From an uncultured Duganella sp. (GTDB lineage Bacteria > Pseudomonadota > Gammaproteobacteria > Burkholderiales > Burkholderiaceae), in the NCBI GenBank assembly GCA_946482335.1, contig CAMLRG010000031.1, positions 1-36,292 on the forward strand: a DNA stretch of 36,292 nt. Reading direction: 5' to 3'. Below, piece after piece: positions 19,153 to 27,575 of this stretch. Position numbers and translations under genes: made by a program. Position 1 is the first letter of the stretch; the number at the start of each line of letters is the position of its first letter. The notes below the pieces were generated by a model. That model had not been told where the DNA came from and did not search any database. It was given only the letters and a program-made list of their open reading frames with translations.

Positions 19153-19941
19153 ATGGATTACCGCTTCCACGCCGGCAGTATTCCCTTGCTGGTGTCGATG
19201 CCCCATGTGGGCACCGACATCCCGGACGCCATCGCCGCCGCCATGACGCCGGCCGCGCTGGCGCGCGCCGACACCGACTGGCACCTGGTGCAGCTGTACG
19301 ATTTCCTGCAGGCCATGGGGGCCTCGACCCTGTCGGCGCGCTGGTCGCGCTATGTGATCGACCTCAACCGCCCGCCGGAGGACAGCAACCTGTATCCGGG
19401 CCAGGACACTACCGGCCTGTGCCCGCGCGACACCTTCCGCCGCGAACCGCTCTACCTGGACGGCGGCGCGCCCGACGCGGCCGAAGTGCAGCGCCGGCTG
19501 GCCGCCTATTGGCAGCCCTACCACAGCCAGCTGCGCGCCGAGCTGGAGCGCCTGCTGGCCCAGCACGGCAAGGTGGTGCTGTGGGATGCCCATTCCATCG
19601 CCTCCGTGCTGCCGCGCTTTTTCGAGGGCAAGCTGCCCGACCTCAACTTCGGCAGCGCCGACGGCGCCAGCTGCGATCCAGCCTTGAGCGAGGCCGTCGC
19701 CGCCGTGGCGCGCGCCGACGAGCGCTACACGGTGGCGCTCAACGGCCGCTTCAAGGGCGGCCACATCACGCGCCATTACGGCCGGCCGGAGCAGGGCGTG
19801 CACGCGCTCCAGCTGGAAATGTGCCAATCGACGTATATGGATGAAGCGCCACCGTTCGGCTTCCGCGCCGACCTGGCGGCCGACCTGCAACCCTTGCTGC
19901 GCCAGCTGGTGCAGCGCGCCGTCGACTGGGTGCGCCGATGA
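19153..19941 (+). CDS. hutG: N-formylglutamate deformylase HutG
   Basis: Last step of the five-step route: hydrolysis of N-formyl-L-glutamate to glutamate and formate. 262 residues. Family signatures are LLVSMPHVGTDIPD, ADTDWHLVQLYDF, RYVIDLNRPPEDSNLYPGQ, GLCPRDTFRREPLY, and LWDAHSIASVLPRFFEGKLPDLNFG, with a metal-ligand His in DAHS. AAGGAGG immediately precedes it, 4 bases from the ATG. Its stop overlaps the hutF start (ATGA). Confidence 0.97.
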   Translation: MDYRFHAGSIPLLVSMPHVGTDIPDAIAAAMTPAALARADTDWHLVQLYDFLQAMGASTLSARWSRYVIDLNRPPEDSNLYPGQDTTGLCPRDTFRREPLYLDGGAPDAAEVQRRLAAYWQPYHSQLRAELERLLAQHGKVVLWDAHSIASVLPRFFEGKLPDLNFGSADGASCDPALSEAVAAVARADERYTVALNGRFKGGHITRHYGRPEQGVHALQLEMCQSTYMDEAPPFGFRADLAADLQPLLRQLVQRAVDWVRR

Positions 19942-21305
19942 ACGCCCTGTTTGCCCGGCATGCCCTGCTGCCCGAAGGCTGGCGCCACGATGTCTTGCTG
20001 CAGTGGGATCTGCGCGGCAACTTCAGCGCGGTGCAAGCCGGCGCCGTGGCGGCCGCCGGCATCCCGCGCGTGGGCCTGGTGCTGCCGGGCATGGTCAACC
20101 TGCATTCGCACGCGTTCCAGCGCGCGCTGGGCGGGCTGACCGAGGTGGCGGGCGCATCGCCGGACAGCTTCTGGACCTGGCGCGACCTGATGTACCGCTT
20201 CGCGCGCCACATCACGCCGGAACAGATGGAAGCCATCGCGGCCCAGCTGTATTGCGAATGCCTGCGCCACGGCTACACCGCGGTGTGCGAATTCCATTAC
20301 GTGCAGCGCGCGCCGGACGGCGCCATGTACCCGCAAGCGTCGGAAACGGCGCAGCGCGTGATCGCCGCCGCGCGCCAGGCCGGCATCGGCATCACCATGC
20401 TGCCGGTGCTGTACGCCTACGCCGGCTTCGGCGAGCAGCCCTTGAAGCCGGAGCAGGCGCGCTTTCGCACCGATGCGCGCGACGTGCTGCAGATCATCGG
20501 CGAGCTCGAACCCTGGCGCGACGCGCAGGTGGAAGTGGGGGTGGCGCCGCATTCGCTGCGCGCGGCCTCTGTGGCGCAGATCCGCGAAGTGCTGGACCAC
20601 CTGCCCAAGGCGCGCCCGATCCACATCCATATCGCCGAGCAGCAGGGCGAGGTGCAGCAGGCGCTCGATTTCTGCGGCCAGCGCCCGGTGCAATACCTGC
20701 TCGAGCAGCTGCCGATCGATGCGCGCTGGTGCCTGGTGCACGCCACCCACCTGAGCGAGGAGGAAGTGGCGGCCATCGCGCGCAGCAGCGCCGTGGCGGG
20801 GCTGTGCCCGACCACCGAAGCCAACCTGGGCGACGGCCTGTTCCCGCTTGAAAGCTTCCTGGCCCAGGGCGGGCGCATCGGCGTGGGCAGCGACAGCCAT
20901 GTGTCGCACAGCCCGGTGGAGGAATTGCGCTGGCTCGAATACGGCCAGCGCCTGGCGCAGCAGCGGCGCAATATCGCGGTGTCGCCGGCGCAGCGCCGGG
21001 TCGGCGATTTCCTGTGGCAAGCCGCCTTGCACGGCGGGGCGCAGGCGGCCGGCCGCCCGCTCGGCGCGCTGGCGGCCGGCAAACGCGCCGACCTGCTGGT
21101 GTTGGATGACGGCCACCCCAACCTTGAGGGAATCGACCCTGCCGACATCCTGGGCAGCTTTATTTTCAGCGGAAATGATAATCTAGTCAGGGATGTGATG
21201 GTCGGCGGCCACTGGGTGGTGCGCGGCCAGGAGCACGTGGCGCAACCGGCCATCACCGCGCGCTTCAAAAAGACGCTGGCCGAATTGCGCGAGCTGCGAA
21301 CATGA
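19938..21305 (+). CDS. hutF: Formimidoylglutamate deiminase HutF
   Basis: Fourth step: deimination of N-formimino-L-glutamate to N-formyl-L-glutamate and ammonia, which together with HutG replaces the one-step HutG of enteric bacteria. 455-residue amidohydrolase-fold enzyme. Zinc and catalytic motifs: VNLHSHAFQRALGGL, GVAPHSLRA, IHIHIAEQQGEV, LVHATHLSEEE, and GVGSDSHVSHSPVEELRWLEY. It overlaps hutG by 4 nt at its start and hutD by 4 nt at its end, so translation of all three is probably coupled. Confidence 0.97.
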   Translation: MNALFARHALLPEGWRHDVLLQWDLRGNFSAVQAGAVAAAGIPRVGLVLPGMVNLHSHAFQRALGGLTEVAGASPDSFWTWRDLMYRFARHITPEQMEAIAAQLYCECLRHGYTAVCEFHYVQRAPDGAMYPQASETAQRVIAAARQAGIGITMLPVLYAYAGFGEQPLKPEQARFRTDARDVLQIIGELEPWRDAQVEVGVAPHSLRAASVAQIREVLDHLPKARPIHIHIAEQQGEVQQALDFCGQRPVQYLLEQLPIDARWCLVHATHLSEEEVAAIARSSAVAGLCPTTEANLGDGLFPLESFLAQGGRIGVGSDSHVSHSPVEELRWLEYGQRLAQQRRNIAVSPAQRRVGDFLWQAALHGGAQAAGRPLGALAAGKRADLLVLDDGHPNLEGIDPADILGSFIFSGNDNLVRDVMVGGHWVVRGQEHVAQPAITARFKKTLAELRELRT

Positions 21306-21886
21306 CGAAAATCATCCAGTATGCAAGCCTGCACACCACGCCCTGGAAAAACGGCGGCGGCAGCACCACGGAACTGTGCGTGATGCCGCCGGGCGCCAGC
21401 TTCGACGATTTCGAGTGGCGCATTTCCCTGGCCACCATCGCCCACAGCGGCCCGTTTTCCGTGTTCCCCGGCATCGACCGCACCCTGACCCTGGTCGAGG
21501 GCGGCGGCGTGGTGCTGGACGTCGGCAATGAGCGCCGGGTGGCGCTGTCCGAGCGCGAGCCGGTGATCGCCTTCCCCGGCGAGAACCGGGTGCTGGCCAC
21601 CGTCGACGGCGCCCCCACCACCGACTTCAACGTGATGACCCGGCGCGCCGTGTGCAACCACCAGCTGGAGCGGCGCAAGGTGCGCGACTTCTCCCAGCTG
21701 GAGCGGCGCAGCCCGACCACGGTGGTGTTCCTGGCCGAGGGCGAGAGCCTGACCCTGTCGAGCGTGAGCGAGCGCGTCTCGCTGGTGCGCTATGATGCGG
21801 TGGTGCTGGACAAGGACGATGTGTGGACGCTGGAGGCGGGCCACGCCACCGTGTTCATCGTCGATATTTTCCCCAACGAAGAGTAA
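21302..21886 (+). CDS. hutD: HutD/Ves family protein
   Basis: 194-residue cupin-like protein of the HutD family, which is regularly found in hut operons. In Pseudomonas it has been proposed to limit the upper level of hut activity, possibly by binding formylglutamate; it has no known enzymatic activity. Family marks: PWKNGGGSTTELCVMPPG near the N-terminus, FEWRISLATIAHSGPFSVFPGIDRTLTLVEG, and FPGENRVLATVDGAPTTDFNVM. Overlaps hutF by ATGA, and hutI begins 3 bp after its stop. Confidence 0.93.
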   Translation: MTKIIQYASLHTTPWKNGGGSTTELCVMPPGASFDDFEWRISLATIAHSGPFSVFPGIDRTLTLVEGGGVVLDVGNERRVALSEREPVIAFPGENRVLATVDGAPTTDFNVMTRRAVCNHQLERRKVRDFSQLERRSPTTVVFLAEGESLTLSSVSERVSLVRYDAVVLDKDDVWTLEAGHATVFIVDIFPNEE

Positions 21887-21889
21887 GCA

Positions 21890-23209
21890 ATGAGCGTGGA
21901 ATGGGACCTGTTGATCACCAACGTCCACCTGGCCACCATGGTGGGCGAGGGCTATGGCGAGCTCCGCGACGCCGCCATCGCGGTCGATAACGGGCGCATC
22001 GCCTGGATCGGCCGCCGCGCCGACGCCGCCGCGGCGGGCAGCGCGGCGCTGGAGCACGATGCCGGCGGCTGCTGGCTGACCCCGGGCCTGGTCGACTGCC
22101 ATACCCACATCGTGCATGCCGGCAACCGCAGCGACGAATTCGAGGCGCGCCTGAACGGCGCCAGCTACGAGGACATCGCGCGCGCCGGCGGCGGCATCAT
22201 GTCCACCGTGCGCGCCACCCGCGCCGCCTCCGAGGAAGAGCTGCTGCGCCAGTCGCTGCCGCGCATCGCGGCGCTGCTGGCCGAGGGCGTGACCACGCTG
22301 GAAATCAAGTCCGGCTACGGCCTGTCGCTGGAATCGGAGGCCAAGATGCTGCGCGTGGCGCGCCGCGTGGCCACCGTGGTGCCGGTGGCGGTGCGCACCA
22401 CCTTCCTCGGCGCCCACGCGCTGCCGCCGGAATTCAAGGACCGCGCCGACGATTACGTGGACGCGGTGATCGCCATGCTGCCGGCGCTGGCCGCCGACGG
22501 CCTGGCCGACGCGGTGGACGCCTTCTGCGAACGCATCGGCTTTACCGCCGCGCAAACCGAGCGCCTGTTCGCCGCCGCGCGCGCGCAGGGCTTGCCGGTC
22601 AAGCTGCACGCCGAACAATTGTCCGACCAGGGCGGGGCGGCGCTGGTGGCGCGCTACGGCGGGCTGTCGGCCGACCACCTGGAGCACCTGTCGGCCGAAG
22701 GCGTGGCCGCCATGGCCGCCGCCGGCACGGTGGCCGTGCTGCTGCCGGGCGCGTATTACTTCCTGCGCGACACCACGCCGCCGCCGGTGGCCGCCCTGCG
22801 CGCGGCCGGCGTGCCGATGGCGGTCGCCACCGACAACAACCCCGGCACGTCGCCAATGACCTCGCTGCTGCTGGCGATGAACATGGTGTGCACCTTGTGG
22901 CGTTTGACGCCGCGCGAAGCGCTGGCCGGCTGCACCATCCACGCCGCCCGCGCGCTCGGGCTGGACGGGGAAATCGGCACGCTGGAGGTCGGCAAGCGCG
23001 CCGACTTCGCGCTGTGGCAGATCGCGCGTCCGGCCGACCTGTGCTACGCCTTCGGCTACAACCCGTGCGTGGCCGTCGTCAACCACGGCGTGTGGCGCGA
23101 CCCGGTCGTCGCCATCCCCGCCATCCCCGCCGTTGCCGCCATTCCCGCCGCCGCCAGCCTGGTCGCTGCCGCCGTGTCCCCCGCCGATCTCCCGCTCGCG
23201 GGCGCCTGA
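21890..23209 (+). CDS. hutI: Imidazolonepropionase HutI
   Basis: Third step: hydrolysis of 4-imidazolone-5-propionate to N-formimino-L-glutamate. 439 residues. Motifs: [23 protein letters not shown] (metal site), [43 protein letters not shown], and [12 protein letters not shown]. The conserved protein normally ends shortly after [11 protein letters not shown]. Here about 35 extra residues follow, an Ile/Pro/Ala-rich tail ([17 protein letters not shown]), so it is longer than the usual ~400-410. The next gene begins 1 bp after the stop. Confidence 0.97.
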   Translation: MSVEWDLLITNVHLATMVGEGYGELRDAAIAVDNGRIAWIGRRADAAAAGSAALEHDAGGCWLTPGLVDCHTHIVHAGNRSDEFEARLNGASYEDIARAGGGIMSTVRATRAASEEELLRQSLPRIAALLAEGVTTLEIKSGYGLSLESEAKMLRVARRVATVVPVAVRTTFLGAHALPPEFKDRADDYVDAVIAMLPALAADGLADAVDAFCERIGFTAAQTERLFAAARAQGLPVKLHAEQLSDQGGAALVARYGGLSADHLEHLSAEGVAAMAAAGTVAVLLPGAYYFLRDTTPPPVAALRAAGVPMAVATDNNPGTSPMTSLLLAMNMVCTLWRLTPREALAGCTIHAARALGLDGEIGTLEVGKRADFALWQIARPADLCYAFGYNPCVAVVNHGVWRDPVVAIPAIPAVAAIPAAASLVAAAVSPADLPLAGA

Positions 23210-23210
23210 C

Positions 23211-25016
23211 TTGCCGCGCCGCGCCGCCATCGTCGTCCTGGCCCTGGCGGCCTGCGCCGCCCTGATCGTACCCCGTGCCGCGCCGGTCGCCAGCGCGGCA
23301 GCCAGCACCGCCAGCGCCGCAGCCAGCGCCGCGGTCAGTGCGCCTGCCACCGCTGCCGCTGCCGTGCCACCGGCCGCCGCCGTACCCCTCGTCGCCTCGT
23401 CGCCGTCCGCCACTGCGCCACGTGCGTCCGCCACTGCGCCACATGCCGCCCCCGCCGCGCCGCCCGCCGGCACCGCGCAAACCGTCGGTGCCACGCCCAG
23501 CGGCGTCCTGCGGATTGGCTCGAAGCGCTTCACCGAGTCCTACATCCTTGGCGAACTGCTCGCCCAGGCCGCCGCACCCTACGCCCGCGTGGAGCACAAG
23601 CAAGGCCTCGGCAACACCGCCATCGTGCTGGCCGCCCTGAAGTCGGGCAGCATCGACATCTACCCCGAATACACCGGCACCATCAGCCTGGAAATCCTGA
23701 AGCACGCGCAACCGGCCACGCTGGAACAGATGCAGCGCGAACTGGCCACGCAAGGCCTGGGCGCCGCCATCCCGCTCGGCTTCAACAATAGTTACGCGCT
23801 GGCCGTTCGCGGCGACGCCGACGCCCCGCGCAAGCTGGGCGAACTGGCCGCCCGGCACGCGCTGCGCTATGGCCTGTCGCACGAATTCATCGGCCGCGCC
23901 GACGGCTGGCCCGGCCTGGCGCAGCGCTACGGCATCGGCGCCACGCCGCGCGGCCTCGATCACGGCATCGCCTACGAAGCCCTGGCGCAAAAGCAGGTCG
24001 ACGTGATCGACATCTACGCCACGGACGCCAAGATCAGCCAATACGGCTTGCGCGTGTTGGACGACGACAAGGCATACTTCCCGCGCTACGACGCCGTGCT
24101 GCTGTACCGCCTCGACGCCGCTGAGCGTTTCCCCGCCGCCTGGCAGGCTTTGCGCGCGCTGGAAGGCCGCATCAGCGCGCCCGACATGGTCGCCATGAAC
24201 GCCGCCGCCGAACTGCAAGGCCAACCCTTTGCTGCCATCGCCCGCGACTGGCTCGCGCGCCACCGCGCCGCTAGCGCCCCCGATGCCGCCAGCCCGGCGC
24301 GCCCGGCCGCCCCAGGCGCCACGGTGGCATTGCCGGTGGGCGCGGTTGCCCCCGTTGCGGCGCGAACGCTCTGGCAACGCCTGTTCGCCGACGACTTCTG
24401 GCCGCTGACCCGCCAGCACATCCTGCTGGTCGCGCTCTCCGTCGCGATGGCAAGCGCCATCGGCATCCCGCTTGGCATCCTCGCCGCCTACCGGCCCAGA
24501 TTGCGCGAACCCGTGATGGCCGCAGCCGGCATCCTGCAAACCATCCCATCGCTCGCCCTGCTGGCGATGCTGATCCCCTTGCTGGGGACGATCGGCACCG
24601 TGCCCGCCCTGTGCGCACTGTTCGTCTACGCGCTGCTGCCGATCATCCGCAATACGTGCACCGGCATCAGCGGCGTTCCGCCGGGGCTCAAGCAGGCCGC
24701 GCAAGCATTGGGCCTGCACCCCATGCAGCGCTTGCGTGAAATCGAAATTCCCTTGGCCGCACCCGTGATGCTGGCCGGGGTCAAAACCGCCGCCGTCATG
24801 AGCGTCGGCACCGCCACCATCGCCGCCTTCATCGGCGCCGGCGGGTACGGCGAGCGCATCACCACCGGCTTGGCCGTGAACGACAATGCCATGATGTTGG
24901 CAGGCGCGCTGCCGGCCGCCGCCCTCGCCCTGCTCACGCAAGCGCTGTTCGAATGGCTGGAGAGGGGATTCAAAGGTTCAGCCGCCTCACGCGCAGCTGT
25001 TCAGCGACGCGGCTGA
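23211..25016 (+). CDS. Substrate-binding/permease fusion of a glycine betaine/HutXW-type ABC transporter
   Basis: About 601 residues joining two transporter parts. After an export segment (AIVVLALAACAALIV) and an Ala/Pro-rich linker to about residue 95 comes an OpuAC/OsmF-type binding domain (about 98-350: RIGSKRFTESYILGELLAQ, GLGNTAIVLAALKSGSIDIYPEYTG, DVIDIYATDAKISQYGL). The membrane permease domain follows (about 386-590: MASAIGIPLGILAAYRP, ILQTIPSLALLAMLIPLLG, GLKQAAQALGLHPMQRLREIEIPLA as the ATPase-contacting EAA loop). No ATG is available; TTG at 23211, 1 bp after the hutI stop, is chosen because the export segment begins there. The operon position suggests uptake of histidine, urocanate or a related compound, as for HutXWV of rhizobia. 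No partner ATPase gene follows within the window. Confidence 0.87.
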   Translation: MPRRAAIVVLALAACAALIVPRAAPVASAAASTASAAASAAVSAPATAAAAVPPAAAVPLVASSPSATAPRASATAPHAAPAAPPAGTAQTVGATPSGVLRIGSKRFTESYILGELLAQAAAPYARVEHKQGLGNTAIVLAALKSGSIDIYPEYTGTISLEILKHAQPATLEQMQRELATQGLGAAIPLGFNNSYALAVRGDADAPRKLGELAARHALRYGLSHEFIGRADGWPGLAQRYGIGATPRGLDHGIAYEALAQKQVDVIDIYATDAKISQYGLRVLDDDKAYFPRYDAVLLYRLDAAERFPAAWQALRALEGRISAPDMVAMNAAAELQGQPFAAIARDWLARHRAASAPDAASPARPAAPGATVALPVGAVAPVAARTLWQRLFADDFWPLTRQHILLVALSVAMASAIGIPLGILAAYRPRLREPVMAAAGILQTIPSLALLAMLIPLLGTIGTVPALCALFVYALLPIIRNTCTGISGVPPGLKQAAQALGLHPMQRLREIEIPLAAPVMLAGVKTAAVMSVGTATIAAFIGAGGYGERITTGLAVNDNAMMLAGALPAAALALLTQALFEWLERGFKGSAASRAAVQRRG

Positions 25017-25033
25017 CCTTGCCCATCATCAAA

Positions 25034-25082
25034 TGTAAGCAAGAATCACTTTGCGGTAAAAATTTGTAAGTGACCGGGTAAG
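25034..25082 (+). promoter_or_regulatory. GTAAG-type direct repeats upstream of the small-RNA candidate
   Basis: TGTAAG occurs at 25034-25039 and 25065-25070, with related GGTAAA at 25055-25060 and GGTAAG at 25077-25082. The last three lie 10 and 12 bp apart, the phasing expected for tandem binding of an OmpR-type regulator. They stand 17-60 bp before a TATATT -10 that lacks a recognisable -35, so an activator site is plausible. No regulator is identified. Confidence 0.35.
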
Positions 25083-25110
25083 GTCGGGTGAGGGCGACTA
25101 TATTGAAACC

Positions 25111-25192
25111 GTCGATTCATCTCCCCTCCCAACTGACACCTGGGTTTCGTATCCCTCGCCCGACCACACACGAGCCGCGAGGGATTTTTTTT
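25111..25192 (+). ncRNA. Candidate small RNA with anti-Shine-Dalgarno stretch
   Basis: A -10-like TATATT at 25099-25104 would start a transcript of about 80 nt near 25111 that ends in a strong intrinsic terminator with eight Ts (25185-25192). The 5' half contains CTCCCCTCCC (25121-25130), complementary to Shine-Dalgarno sequences and likely single-stranded, a common seed of Hfq-type small RNAs. There is no open reading frame of note. The alternative is that this is only the 3' end of the hut operon transcript, whose last stop is at 25016. Confidence 0.4.
25151..25192 (+). terminator. Intrinsic terminator downstream of the hut operon
   Basis: Perfect 9-bp stem ATCCCTCGC (25151-25159) with GCGAGGGAT (25177-25185), a 17-nt loop, and a T-run 25185-25192. 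It is the only strong Rho-independent terminator in the window and ends either the hut operon, the small-RNA candidate, or both. Confidence 0.9.
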
Positions 25193-25201
25193 GCCCATGC
25201 G

Positions 25202-25229
25202 GGAACTTCATTTGGTGAGGCAGATCAAA
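25202..25229 (+). promoter_or_regulatory. Sigma-E (RpoE)-like promoter
   Basis: GGAACTT (25202-25208) and TCAAA (25225-25229) are 16 bp apart, matching the extracytoplasmic stress sigma-E consensus at every position of both boxes. It lies 51 bp before the start codon of the small coiled-coil membrane protein at 25281 and just after the preceding terminator. Confidence 0.55.
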
Positions 25230-25280
25230 GCGTGTCTGGCTGAAAGGTGGACGATGGCATGACCACATCAGGAGCGTGCC

Positions 25281-25556
25281 ATGGATACTGCCCCGCAGAG
25301 CGAGACCGAACGAATCCATAAGCTGGAGGTGAGGATGGAGGTTATGGCAAAAGAGCCCGACAACTTAAGGGCAGAGTTTCGTGCGGCGATCCTTGAGTCT
25401 GAAATGCGCATGAAGGAACACCTCGACCAGCGGTTTGTCCGGCTGGAAACACGCCTCGATTTTCTTTTCAAATTCGTCGTGGTGACGCAAGCGGCCGCGA
25501 TGACCGGGATCGTCGGCCTTCTCGGCATTGCAGTCCGCTTGCTGTTTTCTGCTTAA
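25281..25556 (+). CDS. Small coiled-coil membrane protein, unknown function
   Basis: 91 residues, not recognised. Residues about 8-58 are charged and heptad-like (ETERIHKLEVRMEVMAKE, MKEHLDQRFVRLETRLDFL), predicting a coiled coil. Residues about 62-88 form one hydrophobic segment (FKFVVVTQAAAMTGIVGLLG), so it is probably a tail-anchored inner-membrane protein with the coiled coil in the cytoplasm. AGGAG lies 6 bases before the ATG. A sigma-E-like promoter upstream suggests induction by envelope stress (inference). Its last 4 bases overlap the convergent GNAT gene. Similar small coiled-coil/TM proteins are often annotated as hypothetical or DUF1640-like. Confidence 0.75.
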   Translation: MDTAPQSETERIHKLEVRMEVMAKEPDNLRAEFRAAILESEMRMKEHLDQRFVRLETRLDFLFKFVVVTQAAAMTGIVGLLGIAVRLLFSA

Positions 25557-26035
25557 GCGCCAGCCAACGATTGCAACGCCGGGCCCGTCACGCGGCACAC
25601 ACGCCAATCCGGCAGCACATCGGCCCCCATCTGTTCATAGAACTTGATCGCATTGACGTTCCAGTCCAGCACCGACCATTCGAAACGGCCGCACTGGCGC
25701 TCCACGGCAAGCTTCGCCAGCGCCACCAGCATTTGCTTGCCATAGCCAGCGCCGCGGCGGTTCTGCTTCACGTACAAGTCTTCCAGGTACAGGCCCTTCT
25801 TGCACAGGAAGGTGGAGAAATTGTGGAAGAACAGCGCGTAGGTCACCACTTCGCCGGACTCTTCCCCCACGATACCCTCGATGCCCGGCTTGGCGCCAAA
25901 CAGTTCCTCGTGCAGCATGGCTTCGTCGGCCACCATCAAATGTTCCAGCTTCTCGAAAACGGCCAGTTCACGGATCATGGCCAGGATGGATGCCACGTCG
26001 TCCGGACGGGCAGGGCGGATATGCAAATTGCTCAT
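25553..26035 (-). CDS. GNAT family N-acetyltransferase (SAT1-like)
   Basis: 160 residues, acetyl-CoA-dependent transferase. The fold starts with LHIRPARPDDVASILAMIREL and carries the acetyl-CoA loop QNRRGAGYGKQMLVALAKLAVERQC, followed by WSVLDWNVNAIKFYEQMGA. The segment FHNFSTFLCKKGLYLEDLYV is characteristic of the diamine/thialysine N-acetyltransferase (SAT1/SSAT2) branch, so polyamines or thialysine-like amines are possible substrates (family inference). Its ATG overlaps the stop of the EamA transporter gene (ATGA), so the two are co-transcribed. Confidence 0.93.
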   Translation of the reverse strand: MSNLHIRPARPDDVASILAMIRELAVFEKLEHLMVADEAMLHEELFGAKPGIEGIVGEESGEVVTYALFFHNFSTFLCKKGLYLEDLYVKQNRRGAGYGKQMLVALAKLAVERQCGRFEWSVLDWNVNAIKFYEQMGADVLPDWRVCRVTGPALQSLAGA

Positions 26036-26973
26036 GAAGCTTTCTTCAAAGGGTTAAGTTCAACAGGAGTGCTGCGGGCCGGCGCCGATGGCGCCTTGAG
26101 GGCCCAGGCCACGCTGGCGATGCACACCGCCATGCCCGCGATTTCCATCCAGCCCGGCCGGTAATGCTCGAGCCAGATGCTCATCAACACGGAAATCACC
26201 GGCGTCACCACGCCGATGTACACCGCCTTCTGGGTGCCGATGCGGTCGATCAGCGTAAAGAAGCAGGCGAACGCAATCACCGAGCCGCACAGCGACAGGT
26301 ACAGCAAGCCGCCCCAGTAACGCGCGGTCGACGGCATCACGAACGGGTCCCCACGCAGCACCGCCAGCAGGGCTACCAGCAAGGTGCCCCATAACATGCC
26401 CCAGGCCATGGTCAACAGCACATTCGATTCGTGCTGGCGGACCTTGACCACCAGCGTGTTGCCGACCGCGCTCGCAATGGTCGCGCCCAGCGCCAGGCCG
26501 AGGCCGAGCAGCAAATGCCCTTCGCCGCCGGCCAGCATGTCGCGCAGCGATTCGCTGATGGCGTGGTAGAACAGCATGACCACGCCGCCCACCGCGACGG
26601 CGCCCGCCGCCCAGGTGCGCAGGGTCAAGGGCGTGCCGAAAGCGATCCGGCTCAGGATCGGGTTCCAGAACACCATCAGCGCGAACAGCACCGCCACCAG
26701 GGCCGACACCACATGCTGCTCGGCGAAATAGGTGCCAATATAGCTGAGGCCAAAACTGCAGCAGCCCTGCAGGATGGTCCAGCGCTGCGCCGCCCACGGC
26801 AGGCGCAATTTGTCGCCGCGCGCCAGGCACCAGGCAAACAGCACGCTCGAGGCCAGGGCGAAACGGTAGACGATGGAAACGGTGGGAGCGATATCGCCCA
26901 GCTGCAAGGTGATGGCCCAGAAGGTGGAACCCCAGATCAGGCAGGCGACAATGAAGAGTAGTGGAGAAGGCAT
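26032..26973 (-). CDS. EamA/DMT family transporter
   Basis: 313-residue inner-membrane protein with about ten hydrophobic helices in two repeats of five, as in the drug/metabolite transporter superfamily (RhaT/YdcZ/EamA-like exporters). Marks: CLIWGSTFWAITLQLGDIAPTVS at the N-terminus and VYIGVVTPVISVLMSIWLEHYRPG in the second EamA unit. The substrate is unknown. A TATACT -10 ends 6 nt before the ATG and there is no good ribosome site, so the mRNA may be leaderless. It is first of a two-gene unit with the overlapping GNAT gene. Confidence 0.92.
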   Translation of the reverse strand: MPSPLLFIVACLIWGSTFWAITLQLGDIAPTVSIVYRFALASSVLFAWCLARGDKLRLPWAAQRWTILQGCCSFGLSYIGTYFAEQHVVSALVAVLFALMVFWNPILSRIAFGTPLTLRTWAAGAVAVGGVVMLFYHAISESLRDMLAGGEGHLLLGLGLALGATIASAVGNTLVVKVRQHESNVLLTMAWGMLWGTLLVALLAVLRGDPFVMPSTARYWGGLLYLSLCGSVIAFACFFTLIDRIGTQKAVYIGVVTPVISVLMSIWLEHYRPGWMEIAGMAVCIASVAWALKAPSAPARSTPVELNPLKKAS

Positions 26974-27060
26974 CCCGCCAGTATAAGTGTTTCTTTGATG
27001 CAGCGCAGGCGGCTGCCAAGGGCCGGGGCGGTGGCGTCCCCGGCCGTTCGCCGGCAGGTT

Positions 27061-27498
27061 TCAATAGGCCAGGTTCAGGCGGCGGTACAGCACGCCCAGC
27101 ACGAACAAGGGGCCGATCAACAGGAAGCGCAAGTCGTCGAAGAAGGAGGGTTTCTTGCCTTCGATCTTATGGCCGATGAACTGGCCGATCCAGGCCAGCA
27201 CAAAGATCACGATACTCAGCGGCAGCACCGCGCCTGGCGGCAAGGCTGTCAGCACGGTCAGCATCAGCGCCGACATCAGCAGCATGCCGAAGGCGAAATT
27301 GCGCGACAGCTTGAAGTAATAAGCCATGGCAACGACGACCAGGGCCGTCGCCAGCCAGGGATGGATGGCCCAGATCAAGCCCAGCAGGCTGAACACGATC
27401 AACGGCACGCAGACGCAGTGGATCGCCTCATTGGCGGGATTCATGTGGCTTTCGCTGTACTTGGCCAGCAGGGTATCGATGGCGCGTTCATCGGACAT
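27061..27498 (-). CDS. DUF962 / Mpo1-like membrane protein
   Basis: 145 residues with four hydrophobic segments. Family features are LAKYSESHMNPANEAIHCVCVPLIV near the N-terminus, with conserved His residues, and FVLAWIGQFIGHKIEGKKPSFFDDLRFLLIGPLFVLG near the C-terminus. Yeast Mpo1 of this family is an iron-dependent dioxygenase in fatty-acid alpha-oxidation; bacterial members are uncharacterised. The ATG at 27498 has CGGAG upstream; a longer in-frame reading to 27894 runs antisense through the glycosylase gene and is not used. Divergent from the glycosylase gene. Confidence 0.9.
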   Translation of the reverse strand: MSDERAIDTLLAKYSESHMNPANEAIHCVCVPLIVFSLLGLIWAIHPWLATALVVVAMAYYFKLSRNFAFGMLLMSALMLTVLTALPPGAVLPLSIVIFVLAWIGQFIGHKIEGKKPSFFDDLRFLLIGPLFVLGVLYRRLNLAY

Positions 27499-27575
27499 GG
27501 TTGGTCTCCGGACTGTGATTATTTGTTTAGCACTACCGTTCGATTCTACACCTGAAGTGCCGTTAAAATGCACAC

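Noticed and set aside
20417..23533. 1038-codon open frame on the minus strand
   Set aside because: Antisense to hutF, hutD, hutI and the transporter start; repetitive Gly/Ala/Arg composition.
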